Shown: positions 51,849-60,203, numbered from the stretch's first letter. The stretch is DNA of 64,000 nt from an uncultured Flavobacteriales bacterium (GCA_913020435.1 CAJVZZ010000006.1:62001-126000); one strand, 5' to 3'. Numbers and translations are program-made. The notes: generated by a model not told the origin, from the sequence alone.

Positions 51849-53883
51849 AAGATTTGTAAACCGAGAATTAAGCTGGTTAAGTTTTAATGAACGTGTACTT
51901 CAGGAAGCTGCAGATATTAGAAACCCGCTTATTGAGCGCCTTCGTTTTTTAGGGATCTACTCAAATAATAGGGATGAGTTTTTCAGGGTGCGTGTGGCTG
52001 CCGTGAAACGCAGAATACAACTAGAAAAAACAAACTTTGATCTTGTTGAAGGAAACCCAAGACAGTTATTAGAAAAAATTCAATCAACCATTATAAAGCA
52101 ACAAAAGCGATTTTATAGAATTTATGATGAAATTATAAATAGTCTAAGAGACCAGCATATTTATTTGTTGGACGAAAAACAAATGAATGATAATCAGCAA
52201 TTATTCGTTGAAGACTACTTTACAAAAAATGTTTACCCCGAATTGGTTCCAATAATGATTTCGAATACCCGAAAGTTCCCGACTATGAATGATAAGTCGG
52301 TCTATTTCGCAATTCACATGATTCGCAAGGAAACCGATAAAGGTAAATATGCAATCGTTGAACTTCCCTCATCTCTGCCACGCTTTGTTGAGCTTCCATC
52401 TGAAGGTCGAGATCGTTTTGTAATGATGTTAGACGACGTAATTCGTCACAACCTGAATTATCTATTTGGGATGTATGGCTACTGTAAGGTTGAAGCATAT
52501 ACAATAAAATTGACTCGTGATGCTGAGATAGATTTAGATGCAGATGTCTCCAAAAGTTTCTTAGACGCAATGCAAGAAGGGGTTTCTGATCGAAAAAAAG
52601 GACAACCCGTTCGCTTTGTGTATGATGAGAGAATTTCGGAATCTCTGCTAAAATATCTTAGAAAACGTTTGAAATTGGGTTCTTCTGATAATCTGATTGC
52701 TGGAGGCCGATACCACAATTTTAAAGATTTCATGAATTTTCCTAATATAGGAGGAAGGTTGCTAGAGTTTAAAAAAGCGCCACCTGTTCGGCACAAAGAC
52801 TTAGCTCCATTTTCTAGTGTGATAAATGCTATAAAGAAAAAAGACATTTTATTACATTATCCTTATCAAACCTTCGATCATCTTATTGATTTTCTTAGAG
52901 AAGCAGCAATTGACCCTAAGGTTCGTTCTATTAAAATGACACTTTATCGTGTAGCTAAAAACTCTAGGATCATAAATGCATTAATCAATGCAGCACAAAA
53001 TGGGAAAGATGTCACTGTTTTAGTCGAACTACAGGCTCGATTTGACGAAGAAAATAATATCAAATTTGCCAACCTATTGTCTGATGAAGGCATAACTGTA
53101 CTGTTTGGTTATCGCGGACTTAAGGTACACTCTAAGGTGTGCTATATCAGTCGAAGAGAAGACAATAAATTAGTCGGTTACGCTCACGTAGGAACCGGAA
53201 ATTTCCATGAATCTACCGCAAAGATTTATGGTGATCTTTCGCTTTTAACTCGAAACGTAGAAATCACAAATGAAGTTCGTAGGATGTTCGAATTGTTGGA
53301 AGGGAATTTTACTCCATACCATTACAAGCATCTATTAGTGAGTCCATTAAACATGAGAACCCAATTGGTACGAATGATTAATCAAGAAATACGGAATGCT
53401 CAGATCGGGAAAAATGCTTTTATACATCTTAAACTCAATAATATAATCGATCCTGATTTGATGGATAAGATTTATCAAGCTTCCCAAGCTGGAGTGAAAA
53501 TAAAGCTGAACATTCGCGGAATATGTGGCATTCGCCCAGGAATAAAAAATTTGAGTGAAAATATTGAAGCAATTAGTATCCTAGGAAAATATTTGGAACA
53601 TACTCGTATTATGATTTTCTGCAATAATGACGAACCAAAATATTTTATTGGTTCGGCCGATTGGATGGAACGAAACCTCGATAGAAGAATTGAAGTTACC
53701 TGCCCCATCTATGACAGAGACATTCAGAAAGAATTGCGTTTTATATTTGATCTGCAATGGAGCGATAATGTAAAGGCACGTCAAATAGATGGTAATTCAA
53801 AAAATGAATATCGAAAAACTGATAAAAAAGCTAATACCAGAGCGCAAATGGAATTTTACAAATACTATTCAGAAAATCAATAG
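51829..53883 (+). CDS. ppk1: polyphosphate kinase 1
   Basis: A 684-residue enzyme that builds polyphosphate from ATP. The N-terminal domain begins FVNRELSWLSFNERVLQEA. The middle has FPTMNDKSVYFAI. The two phospholipase-D-like catalytic domains contain GLKVHSKVCYISRRED (histidine that is phosphorylated, HxK motif) and YAHVGTGNFHESTAKIYGDL. The C-terminal part has FIGSADWMERNLDRRIEV. Length and motifs are standard. The start overlaps sixA by 20 bases; ppx follows 3 bases after the stop. The three genes make a polyphosphate operon. Confidence 0.95.
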   Translation: MPKQLVERFVNRELSWLSFNERVLQEAADIRNPLIERLRFLGIYSNNRDEFFRVRVAAVKRRIQLEKTNFDLVEGNPRQLLEKIQSTIIKQQKRFYRIYDEIINSLRDQHIYLLDEKQMNDNQQLFVEDYFTKNVYPELVPIMISNTRKFPTMNDKSVYFAIHMIRKETDKGKYAIVELPSSLPRFVELPSEGRDRFVMMLDDVIRHNLNYLFGMYGYCKVEAYTIKLTRDAEIDLDADVSKSFLDAMQEGVSDRKKGQPVRFVYDERISESLLKYLRKRLKLGSSDNLIAGGRYHNFKDFMNFPNIGGRLLEFKKAPPVRHKDLAPFSSVINAIKKKDILLHYPYQTFDHLIDFLREAAIDPKVRSIKMTLYRVAKNSRIINALINAAQNGKDVTVLVELQARFDEENNIKFANLLSDEGITVLFGYRGLKVHSKVCYISRREDNKLVGYAHVGTGNFHESTAKIYGDLSLLTRNVEITNEVRRMFELLEGNFTPYHYKHLLVSPLNMRTQLVRMINQEIRNAQIGKNAFIHLKLNNIIDPDLMDKIYQASQAGVKIKLNIRGICGIRPGIKNLSENIEAISILGKYLEHTRIMIFCNNDEPKYFIGSADWMERNLDRRIEVTCPIYDRDIQKELRFIFDLQWSDNVKARQIDGNSKNEYRKTDKKANTRAQMEFYKYYSENQ

Positions 53884-53886
53884 AAA

Positions 53887-54783
53887 TTGAAACGAAAAAA
53901 GTACGGAGCGATTGATATAGGATCAAATGCAATTCGGTTATTACTAGTAAATGTTTTTACCGAAAATGGAGTTAGTACATTTAAAAAAGTCTCACTTACA
54001 CGTGTTCCTTTAAGACTAGGAGAAGACGTTTTTATGGACGGGAAAATTTCTCAAGAAAAAGCAATTGATTTTGAGCGCACAATGATTGCATTTGAGCACT
54101 TAATGAAAGTTCATAAAGTAGATCAATACAGAGCAACTGCCACAAGTGCAATGCGTGATGCTGCAAACGGTCCAGCCATTGTGGAAGGAGTAAAAGCTAG
54201 AACTGGAATCAATATCGAGGTCATTACTGGAGACGAAGAAGCTAAAATAATTCGCAGTACCCACGTTCAAGAACGACTTTCCGCTAGTCATGACTTCTTA
54301 TATGTAGATGTCGGTGGTGGAAGTACTGAAATCAGTCTTTTTGTAAAAGGCGAAATGCATGCTAGCCGTTCATTTAATATAGGAACCATTAGACTTTTAA
54401 AAGACCAAGTAAATGAGGCAAAATGGGATGATATGCACGATTGGCTCAAGGAAATCACTAAAAACCATCATGGTCTTGAAATAATCGGTTCTGGCGGAAA
54501 CATAAATAAAATCTACAAGATTTTAAATAAACAAGATTGGCAAGCAATTAAGTATGACGAATTAAAAGAAGTTGTTGATGAACTTGCAGGTATGACTTAT
54601 GAGCAGCGAATTATGATCCATCGATTGCATCCTGACAGAGCTGATGTAATTGTTCATGCTGGACTCATTTTTCAATGCATCATGAAATGGACTGAAGGTT
54701 CAGAAATTCACGTCCCAAAACTGGGATTGGCTGATGGATTGGTAAAATCTATGCACCGAGAATTATCATTTAAAACCTACTAA
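53887..54783 (+). CDS. ppx: exopolyphosphatase (Ppx/GppA family)
   Basis: An actin-like-fold phosphatase of 298 residues that releases phosphate from polyphosphate ends. It begins with TTG. The first nucleotide/phosphate loop is YGAIDIGSNAIRLLL, the second is YVDVGGGSTEISLF, and RATATSAMRDAANG and the glutamate-rich VITGDEEAKII lie between. The protein has only the two N-terminal domains and lacks the HD-like C-terminal region of longer E. coli Ppx, which is the usual short form. It closes the sixA-ppk1-ppx operon, so synthesis and breakdown of polyphosphate are encoded together. Confidence 0.92.
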   Translation: MKRKKYGAIDIGSNAIRLLLVNVFTENGVSTFKKVSLTRVPLRLGEDVFMDGKISQEKAIDFERTMIAFEHLMKVHKVDQYRATATSAMRDAANGPAIVEGVKARTGINIEVITGDEEAKIIRSTHVQERLSASHDFLYVDVGGGSTEISLFVKGEMHASRSFNIGTIRLLKDQVNEAKWDDMHDWLKEITKNHHGLEIIGSGGNINKIYKILNKQDWQAIKYDELKEVVDELAGMTYEQRIMIHRLHPDRADVIVHAGLIFQCIMKWTEGSEIHVPKLGLADGLVKSMHRELSFKTY

Positions 54784-54989
54784 AGGGAAATTGCAAAAAC
54801 AAATTCTCCTTTCTAAACAAACAATTTTTTCAATAGTATCAGTTCTAGAAATCTTGTTTATTTCAAATGTGCTTTTTATAGATGAAAGTGGAAAAGAAAC
54901 ATATTGTAAACCTGAATAACTAATTGACTGTAAAAAAGAACCTTATTATTTTTTTCATCATAGAGTTATAACTGGCTATTTCTAATATT

Positions 54990-55209
54990 TAACAAAGGCA
55001 AATGCATATTTAAAATTAGCAATTGGTGGCCTTTAAAGTTATTTAAGGCCGGTGGTAAAGATGGTCATTACGGACACTCTCCGATTAGTTAATACTTAAA
55101 GCATGGAGATGAAATAACCAAAGTAAGGGCTATGGAACATGGATATTGGTTTCAAATGAGAAATTGCTTTAAAGATGACCCCGAAATACTCAAATCTAAT
55201 TTTTATTGA
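54990..55209 (+). pseudogene. unidentified gene remnant
   Basis: The frame NKGKCIFKISNWWPLKLFKA, GGKDGHYGHSPIS, stop, YLKHGDEITKVRAMEHGYWF, QMRNCFKDDPEILKSNFY, stop has strong coding character and one in-frame TAA. There is no start codon in a sensible place. Its stop overlaps the stop of the isocitrate dehydrogenase remnant on the other strand by a few bases, as two formerly functional convergent genes would. Confidence 0.5.
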
Positions 55210-55515
55210 CCTTGACCTAATGAATAACCTGTCTTACCATCAAATTCATATAAGTTCTCCGTTTTAATCACATCAACATTATTAGTTAGAGCCATAGTCA
55301 GGACCGCTATGATATCCGCTTTTTTAATTGAAGAATTATCTTTTGGCATGAATCTACATCTCCAGTGATTTGTGCAATACGTTTCATCGAAACCGTTTGG
55401 CCAAACCTTAACCCCACGATTTGTTATCAGCAGTAACTCTAAGTCGTTTGTTTCAATCGTTTTGCAACTTCATCAGGATTTTTATCAATATCGTCAACAA
55501 ACACATCTACTCCAA
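55203..55515 (-). pseudogene. isocitrate dehydrogenase C-terminal fragment
   Basis: On the minus strand VGVDVFVDDIDKNPDEVAKR is followed, after a one-base frameshift, by LELLLITNRGVKVWPNGFDE, TYCTNHWRCRFMPKD, VDVIKTENLYEFDGK and TGYSLGQGQ, stop. These are the hallmark blocks of the extra C-terminal domain of Thermus-type NADP isocitrate dehydrogenases (L-I-x-N-R-G-x-K-V-x-P; E-x-L-x-x-F-D-G). The catalytic part is absent. A full copy may exist elsewhere in the genome. Confidence 0.7.
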
Positions 55516-55580
55516 CCAAAAGTTATGGATTCCTAAAAAAAAGTTGTGAAGACAACTCCTGATTTTTAAAGAATTGTAAT

Positions 55581-55675
55581 TAGAATAGCCCAAAAATCCG
55601 CTGTTCAAGTATTAATAGACCTTGCTAAAAATGAAGTGTGGAAAAAAAACTTAATAGCACAAGTTAATTCTTAGA
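55581..55675 (+). pseudogene. short coding scrap
   Basis: The frame RIAQKSAVQVLIDLAKNEVW, KKNLIAQVNS, stop resembles the helical end of a protein. It has no start and no identity that I can give. Confidence 0.25.
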
Positions 55676-55928
55676 AATTATTGAAAATAGAAATTATATA
55701 GACTTTTTTTATGTGTCACCAAATCATTTATGGAAAGGGGTCGCTCAACGTATCTAACAAGAATTATAGCAGGATTCTTCAGGTTGAGAAATAAAAAATC
55801 ACTACGCAATCTACATGATAACTCAATAAAAAGTGATAACTTCGAACTAATATAATTGTAAATCAATCATTTAGAATAAATCAAGCCTAATTATATTGCA
55901 TTCTAAATTAACTAAAACACCCAAAATA

Positions 55929-56264
55929 ATGGAAGTACAAAGAGTAGATATGTTCATAATAGCTAATGGAAAATTTTTCGAAAGTCATCAAGTTGCTATA
56001 GTAAGAGATCGGTTATTGGAAGTAGATGACTCGAAATGGGCGATAATTCAAACACTTCAGTTTAAAAATCCAACTACAATGCTTATTGTTTCATTGCTTG
56101 CTGGAAGTCTAGGAATTGATCGTTTTATGATTGGCGATACAGGATTAGGAATAGGAAAACTGCTTACTTGCGGTGGATTGGGAGTATGGGCGATTATTGA
56201 TTTGTTCATGATTATGGGTGCTACCAGAGAAAAAAATAATGAAAAACTCCAAACGGTAATTTAA
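55929..56264 (+). CDS. TM2 domain protein
   Basis: A membrane protein of 111 residues. After a 60-residue N-terminal part with VDMFIIANGKFF comes a TM2 domain: a first helix (TTMLIVSLLAGSLGIDRFMIG), the D-R-F signature, then GDTGLGIGKLLTCGGLGVWAIIDLFMIM. The frame is open from a TTG at 55896; I use the ATG at 55929, which gives the more usual family start (MEVQRVDMF). The DUF2752 gene starts 2 bases after the stop. TM2 and DUF2752 proteins are often paired in Bacteroidetes, with no known function. Confidence 0.83.
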   Translation: MEVQRVDMFIIANGKFFESHQVAIVRDRLLEVDDSKWAIIQTLQFKNPTTMLIVSLLAGSLGIDRFMIGDTGLGIGKLLTCGGLGVWAIIDLFMIMGATREKNNEKLQTVI

Positions 56265-56266
56265 TC

Positions 56267-56683
56267 GTGACAATTTCCAGCAAACAGCTTTACCTTTTGC
56301 TGGTGATATTACTGATAGTTGGCTATAGCTGGGTTTTTTATTCGAGTACAGTTATGCAAACTTCTGGCTCAGCTTTGGAGGTTTGTATTTTTAAGAAAAT
56401 AACATCACTACCTTGTCCCTCTTGCGGAGCAACTCGCTCTGTTTCTTCGATTCTAAAAGGAGATTTTATTCAAGGAATAATTACAAATCCTATGGGGCTA
56501 GTAATTTCAGTTATAATGCTAATTACTCCTGTCTGGTTAATTGGTGACTTATTTACAGAAAAAGAAACGCTTCATCAATTCTATTTACGAGTTGAAAAAG
56601 TGCTAAATAAGAAGATCGTCTTTATTCCTCTTATTATTTTGATTTTATGCAATTGGGTGTGGAATATTTATAAAAATCTATGA
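56267..56683 (+). CDS. DUF2752 membrane protein
   Basis: A 138-residue membrane protein starting with GTG. The first helix is LYLLLVILLIVGYSWVFY. The family signature, CIFKKITSLPCPSCGATRS followed by a helix-breaking NPMG, is intact. Two further helices end the protein (LVISVIMLITPVWLIGDL; VFIPLIILILCNWVWNIY). The conserved C-P-x-C pair may bind metal or form a disulphide, which is inference. It overlaps the next gene by 4 bases (ATGA type), which shows tight coupling. Confidence 0.85.
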   Translation: MTISSKQLYLLLVILLIVGYSWVFYSSTVMQTSGSALEVCIFKKITSLPCPSCGATRSVSSILKGDFIQGIITNPMGLVISVIMLITPVWLIGDLFTEKETLHQFYLRVEKVLNKKIVFIPLIILILCNWVWNIYKNL

Positions 56684-57117
56684 TTGCAACGAAAGAGTTT
56701 GATTATGAGCCCGGTGAACATGAATCTGAAAAGGCTTCAAACAGTTACCTAATGTCGCTAGTTGCTATAATAGCTGGGTTGCCTTTACCTATTATAAACC
56801 TCATTGCAACCTTCGCGTTTTATATGGGAAATAAAAACGGAACCTATTTCGTAAGGTGGCATTGCACACAGGCGCTTCTTTCACAAATCTCAATGTTATT
56901 TGTAAATAGTTACGGGTTTTGGTGGTCCGTTTCTATTGCATTTACAGCTGAGGAGATTACTAATAAATACATTGCCTTCATATTGGCTGCCATTATTTTC
57001 AACCTTTCTGAATTTATTGCCACTGTTTACACTGCAATTCAAACTCGTAAAGGAAAACATGTTACGTGGTGGTTCTATTCTGAAATAACTAACTTAATAT
57101 GCAAAGCCAACAAATAA
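56680..57117 (+). CDS. DUF4870-like membrane protein
   Basis: A 145-residue membrane protein with about four hydrophobic segments (LMSLVAIIAGLPLPIINLIA; TQALLSQISMLFVNSYGFWW; YIAFILAAIIFNLSEFIATV). The segment GTYFVRWHCTQALLSQ resembles the F-V-x-x-H-x-x-Q-A-L signature of DUF4870, and the terminal KGKHVTWWFY is also in keeping. Its gene overlaps DUF2752 by 4 and the M48 gene by 19 bases. The family has no known function. Confidence 0.7.
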   Translation: MIATKEFDYEPGEHESEKASNSYLMSLVAIIAGLPLPIINLIATFAFYMGNKNGTYFVRWHCTQALLSQISMLFVNSYGFWWSVSIAFTAEEITNKYIAFILAAIIFNLSEFIATVYTAIQTRKGKHVTWWFYSEITNLICKANK

Positions 57118-57911
57118 AAAAACCATTTCTCCAGTCAGTTTTAATTGTAATTAGCTTTTTCTTAGTTTGGTTTTTACTCAATCAGATAAGCTGGATGAAA
57201 CTATTTGAAATTAAAAAAAATGAAATTAGAACGGAAGATAAACTCGGAAAGCTTTATTGGAAATCAATTAAAAGCTCTGAAATTGAAGTATCAAATAAAA
57301 TTATACTGAACTCGGTTGACAGTATCATCGAAAAAATTTGCGAAACAAACGGTCTGAATAAGGATAAATTTAAAGTGCATATTCTTCACAACTCTCAGAT
57401 TAATGCATTTGCCCTGCCGGGTGGACATATTATTATCTACACTGGGCTTATAACTCATAACGATAATCAAGATGCTGTTACCGGAGTAATTTGTCATGAG
57501 CTTGCTCACATTGAACTCAACCATGTTATGAAAAAACTAGTGAAAGAAATAGGATTGTCTGCTCTTCTTTCAGCTGCATCAGGAAGCGGCGGAGAGGTAA
57601 TTAAAAAAGGAAGTAAAATATTGTCTTCTCTAGCTTTTGACCGATCTCTTGAAAAAGAAGCCGACTTAAAAGCAATTGAATATCTAAGAAACGCCAGCAT
57701 AAACCCTGAACCTCTGGCCAACTTTCTTTACCTATTAGCTGGAGAAGAAAGGGGATTACTAGAAAGCCTGTCTTGGATAAGCACGCATCCCGTTTCAAAA
57801 GAAAGAGCTGAGTATATTATCGCTGAAATTAATAATGCTGAAGAATACACTTCAGCTATTTCTAATTCAACTTGGCAGGCTTTAAAAATGGAAATTCAAG
57901 AATTGGACTAG
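57099..57911 (+). CDS. M48 family metallopeptidase, membrane-anchored
   Basis: A zinc protease of 270 residues with one N-terminal membrane helix (SVLIVISFFLVWFLLNQI). The substrate-facing segment NAFALPGGHIIIYTGL and the catalytic HELAHIELNH are classic for M48; the third ligand is in LEKEADLKAIEYL. A second copy of this family is the lipoprotein at 36389-37192. Here the gene overlaps the DUF4870-like gene by 19 bases, and forms the end of a four-gene membrane cassette. It may process one of the cassette proteins; this is inference. Confidence 0.88.
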   Translation: MQSQQIKKPFLQSVLIVISFFLVWFLLNQISWMKLFEIKKNEIRTEDKLGKLYWKSIKSSEIEVSNKIILNSVDSIIEKICETNGLNKDKFKVHILHNSQINAFALPGGHIIIYTGLITHNDNQDAVTGVICHELAHIELNHVMKKLVKEIGLSALLSAASGSGGEVIKKGSKILSSLAFDRSLEKEADLKAIEYLRNASINPEPLANFLYLLAGEERGLLESLSWISTHPVSKERAEYIIAEINNAEEYTSAISNSTWQALKMEIQELD

Positions 57912-58858
57912 CTAGTTTCGCTAACTAATCTATTCAGAATTCCGAAAGCAGTCTCTGCCATTTTATTGCCTTTATTATCTAGTAAAGGGTTGATTTCTAC
58001 AAACTCTATACAAGCTGTTTTTTCTATGCTTAAGAAGTACTTAAGAATAGAATAAGCTTCTTTTTCATCCAATCCTTTTTGGACAGGCGTGCCGGTTCCG
58101 TATGAAATTAAATCACAGTCCATACTATCCACATCAAAGCTGATATAAATAACATCACATTGGCTCAAACTTTCTTCAGCTTCCTTCAAGCAAACTTCTA
58201 ATCCTCTGTATCGAATCTCTTCTACTTTGTAGTTTTTGATATTGTGTTCCTCCGCTAAATTATCTTCAGGCTCTTCGGTATCGCGTACAGCAAAAAACAC
58301 AATATCAGAAGGTAGAATTTTAGGTTGAATCCCTCCAAGGTTTTTAAGCTCATTCCAAATCGTTTTTTCCTTTTCAGAAATATCATTGATTTGACTTTTC
58401 AGATTATCAGCTCCTAATGATATAGCGACTGGCATACCATGCATATTTCCAGATGGTGTAGTGTAAGGTGTGTGCAAGTCCCCATGAGCGTCTACCCAAA
58501 TCACTCCTACTCTTTTATCAGGATTTGCCGCTTTTATTCCCGCTATAGTTCCTGCAGCATTAGAATGATCACCTGAGAGTACAATTGGAAATTTTCCTTT
58601 TTCCAATTCTCCCTTAACACCGTTCATTAATGTCTCTAGCACTTTCTTTAATCCTTCGATTCGAATCGCATTAGGCGTATCCACTTTTTCATGAAGTAAG
58701 TGGTTTTGATCTTCTAATTCAACTGAATGAACATCACGAAATAACGTGTTTTTATCATTGATAGCGGCTATTTCTAATGCATCAATTCCTAAACTTGCTC
58801 CTCTTGTTCCCGCTGCAATTTCGGAGCGAATTTTCACAAATACCTTTTCCTTCCTCAT
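57908..58858 (-). CDS. arginase/ureohydrolase family protein
   Basis: A binuclear manganese hydrolase of 316 residues, of the arginase/agmatinase fold. The metal ligands are visible in GDHSNAAGT, WVDAHGDLHTP and ISFDVDSMD, and the catalytic glutamate region is FVEINPLLD. The segment PSGNMHGMPVAISLG, including the arginine-binding serine and asparagine, points to arginase (arginine to ornithine and urea) more than to agmatinase or formimidoylglutamase. The gene converges with the M48 gene and overlaps it by 4 bases. No urease or other arginine genes are near. Confidence 0.87.
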   Translation of the reverse strand: MRKEKVFVKIRSEIAAGTRGASLGIDALEIAAINDKNTLFRDVHSVELEDQNHLLHEKVDTPNAIRIEGLKKVLETLMNGVKGELEKGKFPIVLSGDHSNAAGTIAGIKAANPDKRVGVIWVDAHGDLHTPYTTPSGNMHGMPVAISLGADNLKSQINDISEKEKTIWNELKNLGGIQPKILPSDIVFFAVRDTEEPEDNLAEEHNIKNYKVEEIRYRGLEVCLKEAEESLSQCDVIYISFDVDSMDCDLISYGTGTPVQKGLDEKEAYSILKYFLSIEKTACIEFVEINPLLDNKGNKMAETAFGILNRLVSETS

Positions 58859-58926
58859 AATAGTGCGAATCTAATTAATTCTTGAGCGTATGTTAAAGGT
58901 AATCCATTTGACTAATTTTGAGAATA
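58859..58926. other. short spacer before pseudogenes
   Basis: Contains TTACCTTTA on the minus strand, a weak -7-like sequence for the arginase gene. Beyond it begins a run of broken genes up to about 59806. Confidence 0.2.
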
Positions 58927-59322
58927 TGGACGGGAACAAACGTATTATTCAAAACCTGTAGACTTATTTAAAAACTGGAGAAGGAGAAAAAATAGCCGCT
59001 TTATTTCATTCGGATATTGAATGGAAACAAATGGAAGGTTTTCCAAATGGGGGGAACCTATGTTAGATCTAAAGAAATATTTAAAAACGTTTTTGGACAA
59101 TTTGCTAAATATTGAAAAGGTTGGGCTGCTTTTCCTGAAGAGCTTCTATCAATAAATAATAGAATTATTATACTTGGATATTACAAAGGAGAAAGTATAA
59201 AAACTGGCAATTATATGGAGGCTTCTCTTGTACACATCCATACCTTAAATACAGGATTAATACCCCATTTTCTAAAATATACAGACACCTGCATTGCACA
59301 GAGCGCATTAAATCATGATTGA
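58927..59322 (+). pseudogene. SnoaL/NTF2-like protein, broken
   Basis: The remains of a small cone-fold (NTF2-like) protein. ATG at 58927 gives MDGNKRIIQNL, stop, TYLKTGEGEKIAALFHSDIE, WKQMEGFPNGG. After a frameshift in a G-run the sequence continues GTYVRSKEIFKNVFGQFAKY, stop (TGA where W is usual), KGWAAFPEELLSINNRIIIL, GYYKGESIKTGNYMEASLVH, LKYTDTCIAQSAL. The order and motifs (W at the core, G-G-x-Y, K-T-G-x-Y-x-A-x-x-V-H, Y-T-D-T) match the SnoaL-like family. At least three lesions are present. Confidence 0.78.
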
Positions 59323-59806
59323 ACCCTTCAAAAATGAAATCAAATTTCGTTTATATGAAAACCTACCTAGAATTGAGAAATGTCTTAATCTTTTGAATGA
59401 AGAGTAGATATGGTCAAAACCAAATAAAAGACGAATGCGATCGGTAATTTAATTTTGCATTTAACCGGAAACATGCGTCAATATGGTATTCATGTATTTA
59501 CACAATCAAAGTATAATAGCAATAGAGATCTGAAATTCAGCAGCAGTAAATCAATGAATAAAAAGGAACTGCATCAAGTTATTTCGCATTCGATAATAGA
59601 ACCTTACAAGGTTATTGAACAATTAAACATTCAACAATTTGAAAATACTATTCGATTCGAGGGTTTAAATTAAATGGGTTTCAGTTGCTGTTCATATTAG
59701 CGAGCACCTTTCATATCTTGTCAGTCAAATTGCTGTAATAACCAAAATAACTCCCGATGAGGATTTAGAGTTTTATACTGGTTTAAACCTTAATATCACT
59801 GATTAA
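59315..59806 (+). pseudogene. DUF1572/DinB superfamily protein, broken
   Basis: Begins MIEPFKNEIKFRLYENLPRI, EKCLNLLNEE, stop (TAG), IWSKPN. After a frameshift comes AIGNLILHLTGNMRQYGIHV, then a stretch with KKELHQVISHSIIEPYKVIE. After a second frameshift come VAVHISEHLSYLVSQIAVIT and DLEFYTGLNLNITD, stop. This is the DUF1572 layout (W-x-x-P-N, G-N-L-x-L-H-L-x-G-N-x-R-Q, H-x-x-E-H-x-x-Y-x-x-x-Q). It overlaps the end of the SnoaL remnant, so the two were once an operon. Confidence 0.78.
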
Positions 59807-59840
59807 AACTGTAATTTTCACTAATAACACCAACTAAATC

Positions 59841-59870
59841 TTGTTTGTTTGAAAGAATTCAATATATTCG
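59841..59870 (+). promoter_or_regulatory. promoter of the 59925 gene
   Basis: TTG (59841-59843), exactly 19 bases, TATATTCG (59863-59870), one mismatch to TAnnTTTG. The leader to the ATG would be about 48 bases. Confidence 0.55.
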
Positions 59871-59924
59871 CTTTAGTGGCGTTTACAAATTCGCCTTAAC
59901 TGTTAAGAAAACATAGATTACGTT

Positions 59925-60149
59925 ATGGGAAGACCTCCTACAAAACCGAAAAGCCTTAAAGATGGCTGGTATTTAGAAGTTAGAAATAAAGGTTCAAAAT
60001 CGGGTATCAAAATCCGAAGAGACACGGAAAAAGATATGAAAGCTGCTATTGAAGAATACACAAGAACCAAAGAGGTAATTGTACTTGGCGAATGTGTGAA
60101 AACAAAATTTGTCAATCCATCAAAAGTAGCGAAGAATAAAGCTAAGTAA
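59925..60149 (+). CDS. small basic conserved protein, 74 aa
   Basis: A 74-residue, strongly basic protein that begins MGRPPTKPKSLKDGWYLEVR and continues NKGSKSGIKIRRDTEKDM, with a helical middle and a lysine-rich tail. I remember nearly the same start from Flavobacteria proteins of unknown function. The combination of a matching promoter before it and a terminator after it supports a real single gene. A nucleic-acid-binding role would fit the charge; this is inference. Confidence 0.78.
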   Translation: MGRPPTKPKSLKDGWYLEVRNKGSKSGIKIRRDTEKDMKAAIEEYTRTKEVIVLGECVKTKFVNPSKVAKNKAK

Positions 60150-60172
60150 GCTAATCTTCATAAATTAAAACT

Positions 60173-60203
60173 AAGGCTTTCCGATTTCTGGAAGGCCTTT
60201 TTT
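60173..60203 (+). terminator. terminator of the small basic protein gene
   Basis: AAGGCTTTCC, loop, GGAAGGCCTT with a following T-run, 24 bases after the stop. Confidence 0.75.

Larger units (their letters stand above)
54784..55928. other. gene-poor stretch made of gene remains
   Basis: About 1.1 kb without an intact gene. It contains a plus-strand remnant (about 54990-55209), the C-terminus of an isocitrate dehydrogenase on the minus strand (55203-55515) and a short plus-strand scrap (55581-55675). Between 55676 and 55928 I see only AT-rich sequence. Confidence 0.5.

Noticed and set aside
59455-59673. 72-codon frame as a separate gene
   Set aside because: It is the middle portion of the broken DUF1572 protein (GNMRQYGIHVF), not an independent gene.
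59918-60115. Minus-strand frame opposite the small basic protein
   Set aside because: The plus-strand frame has conserved character, promoter and terminator; this one is its shadow.
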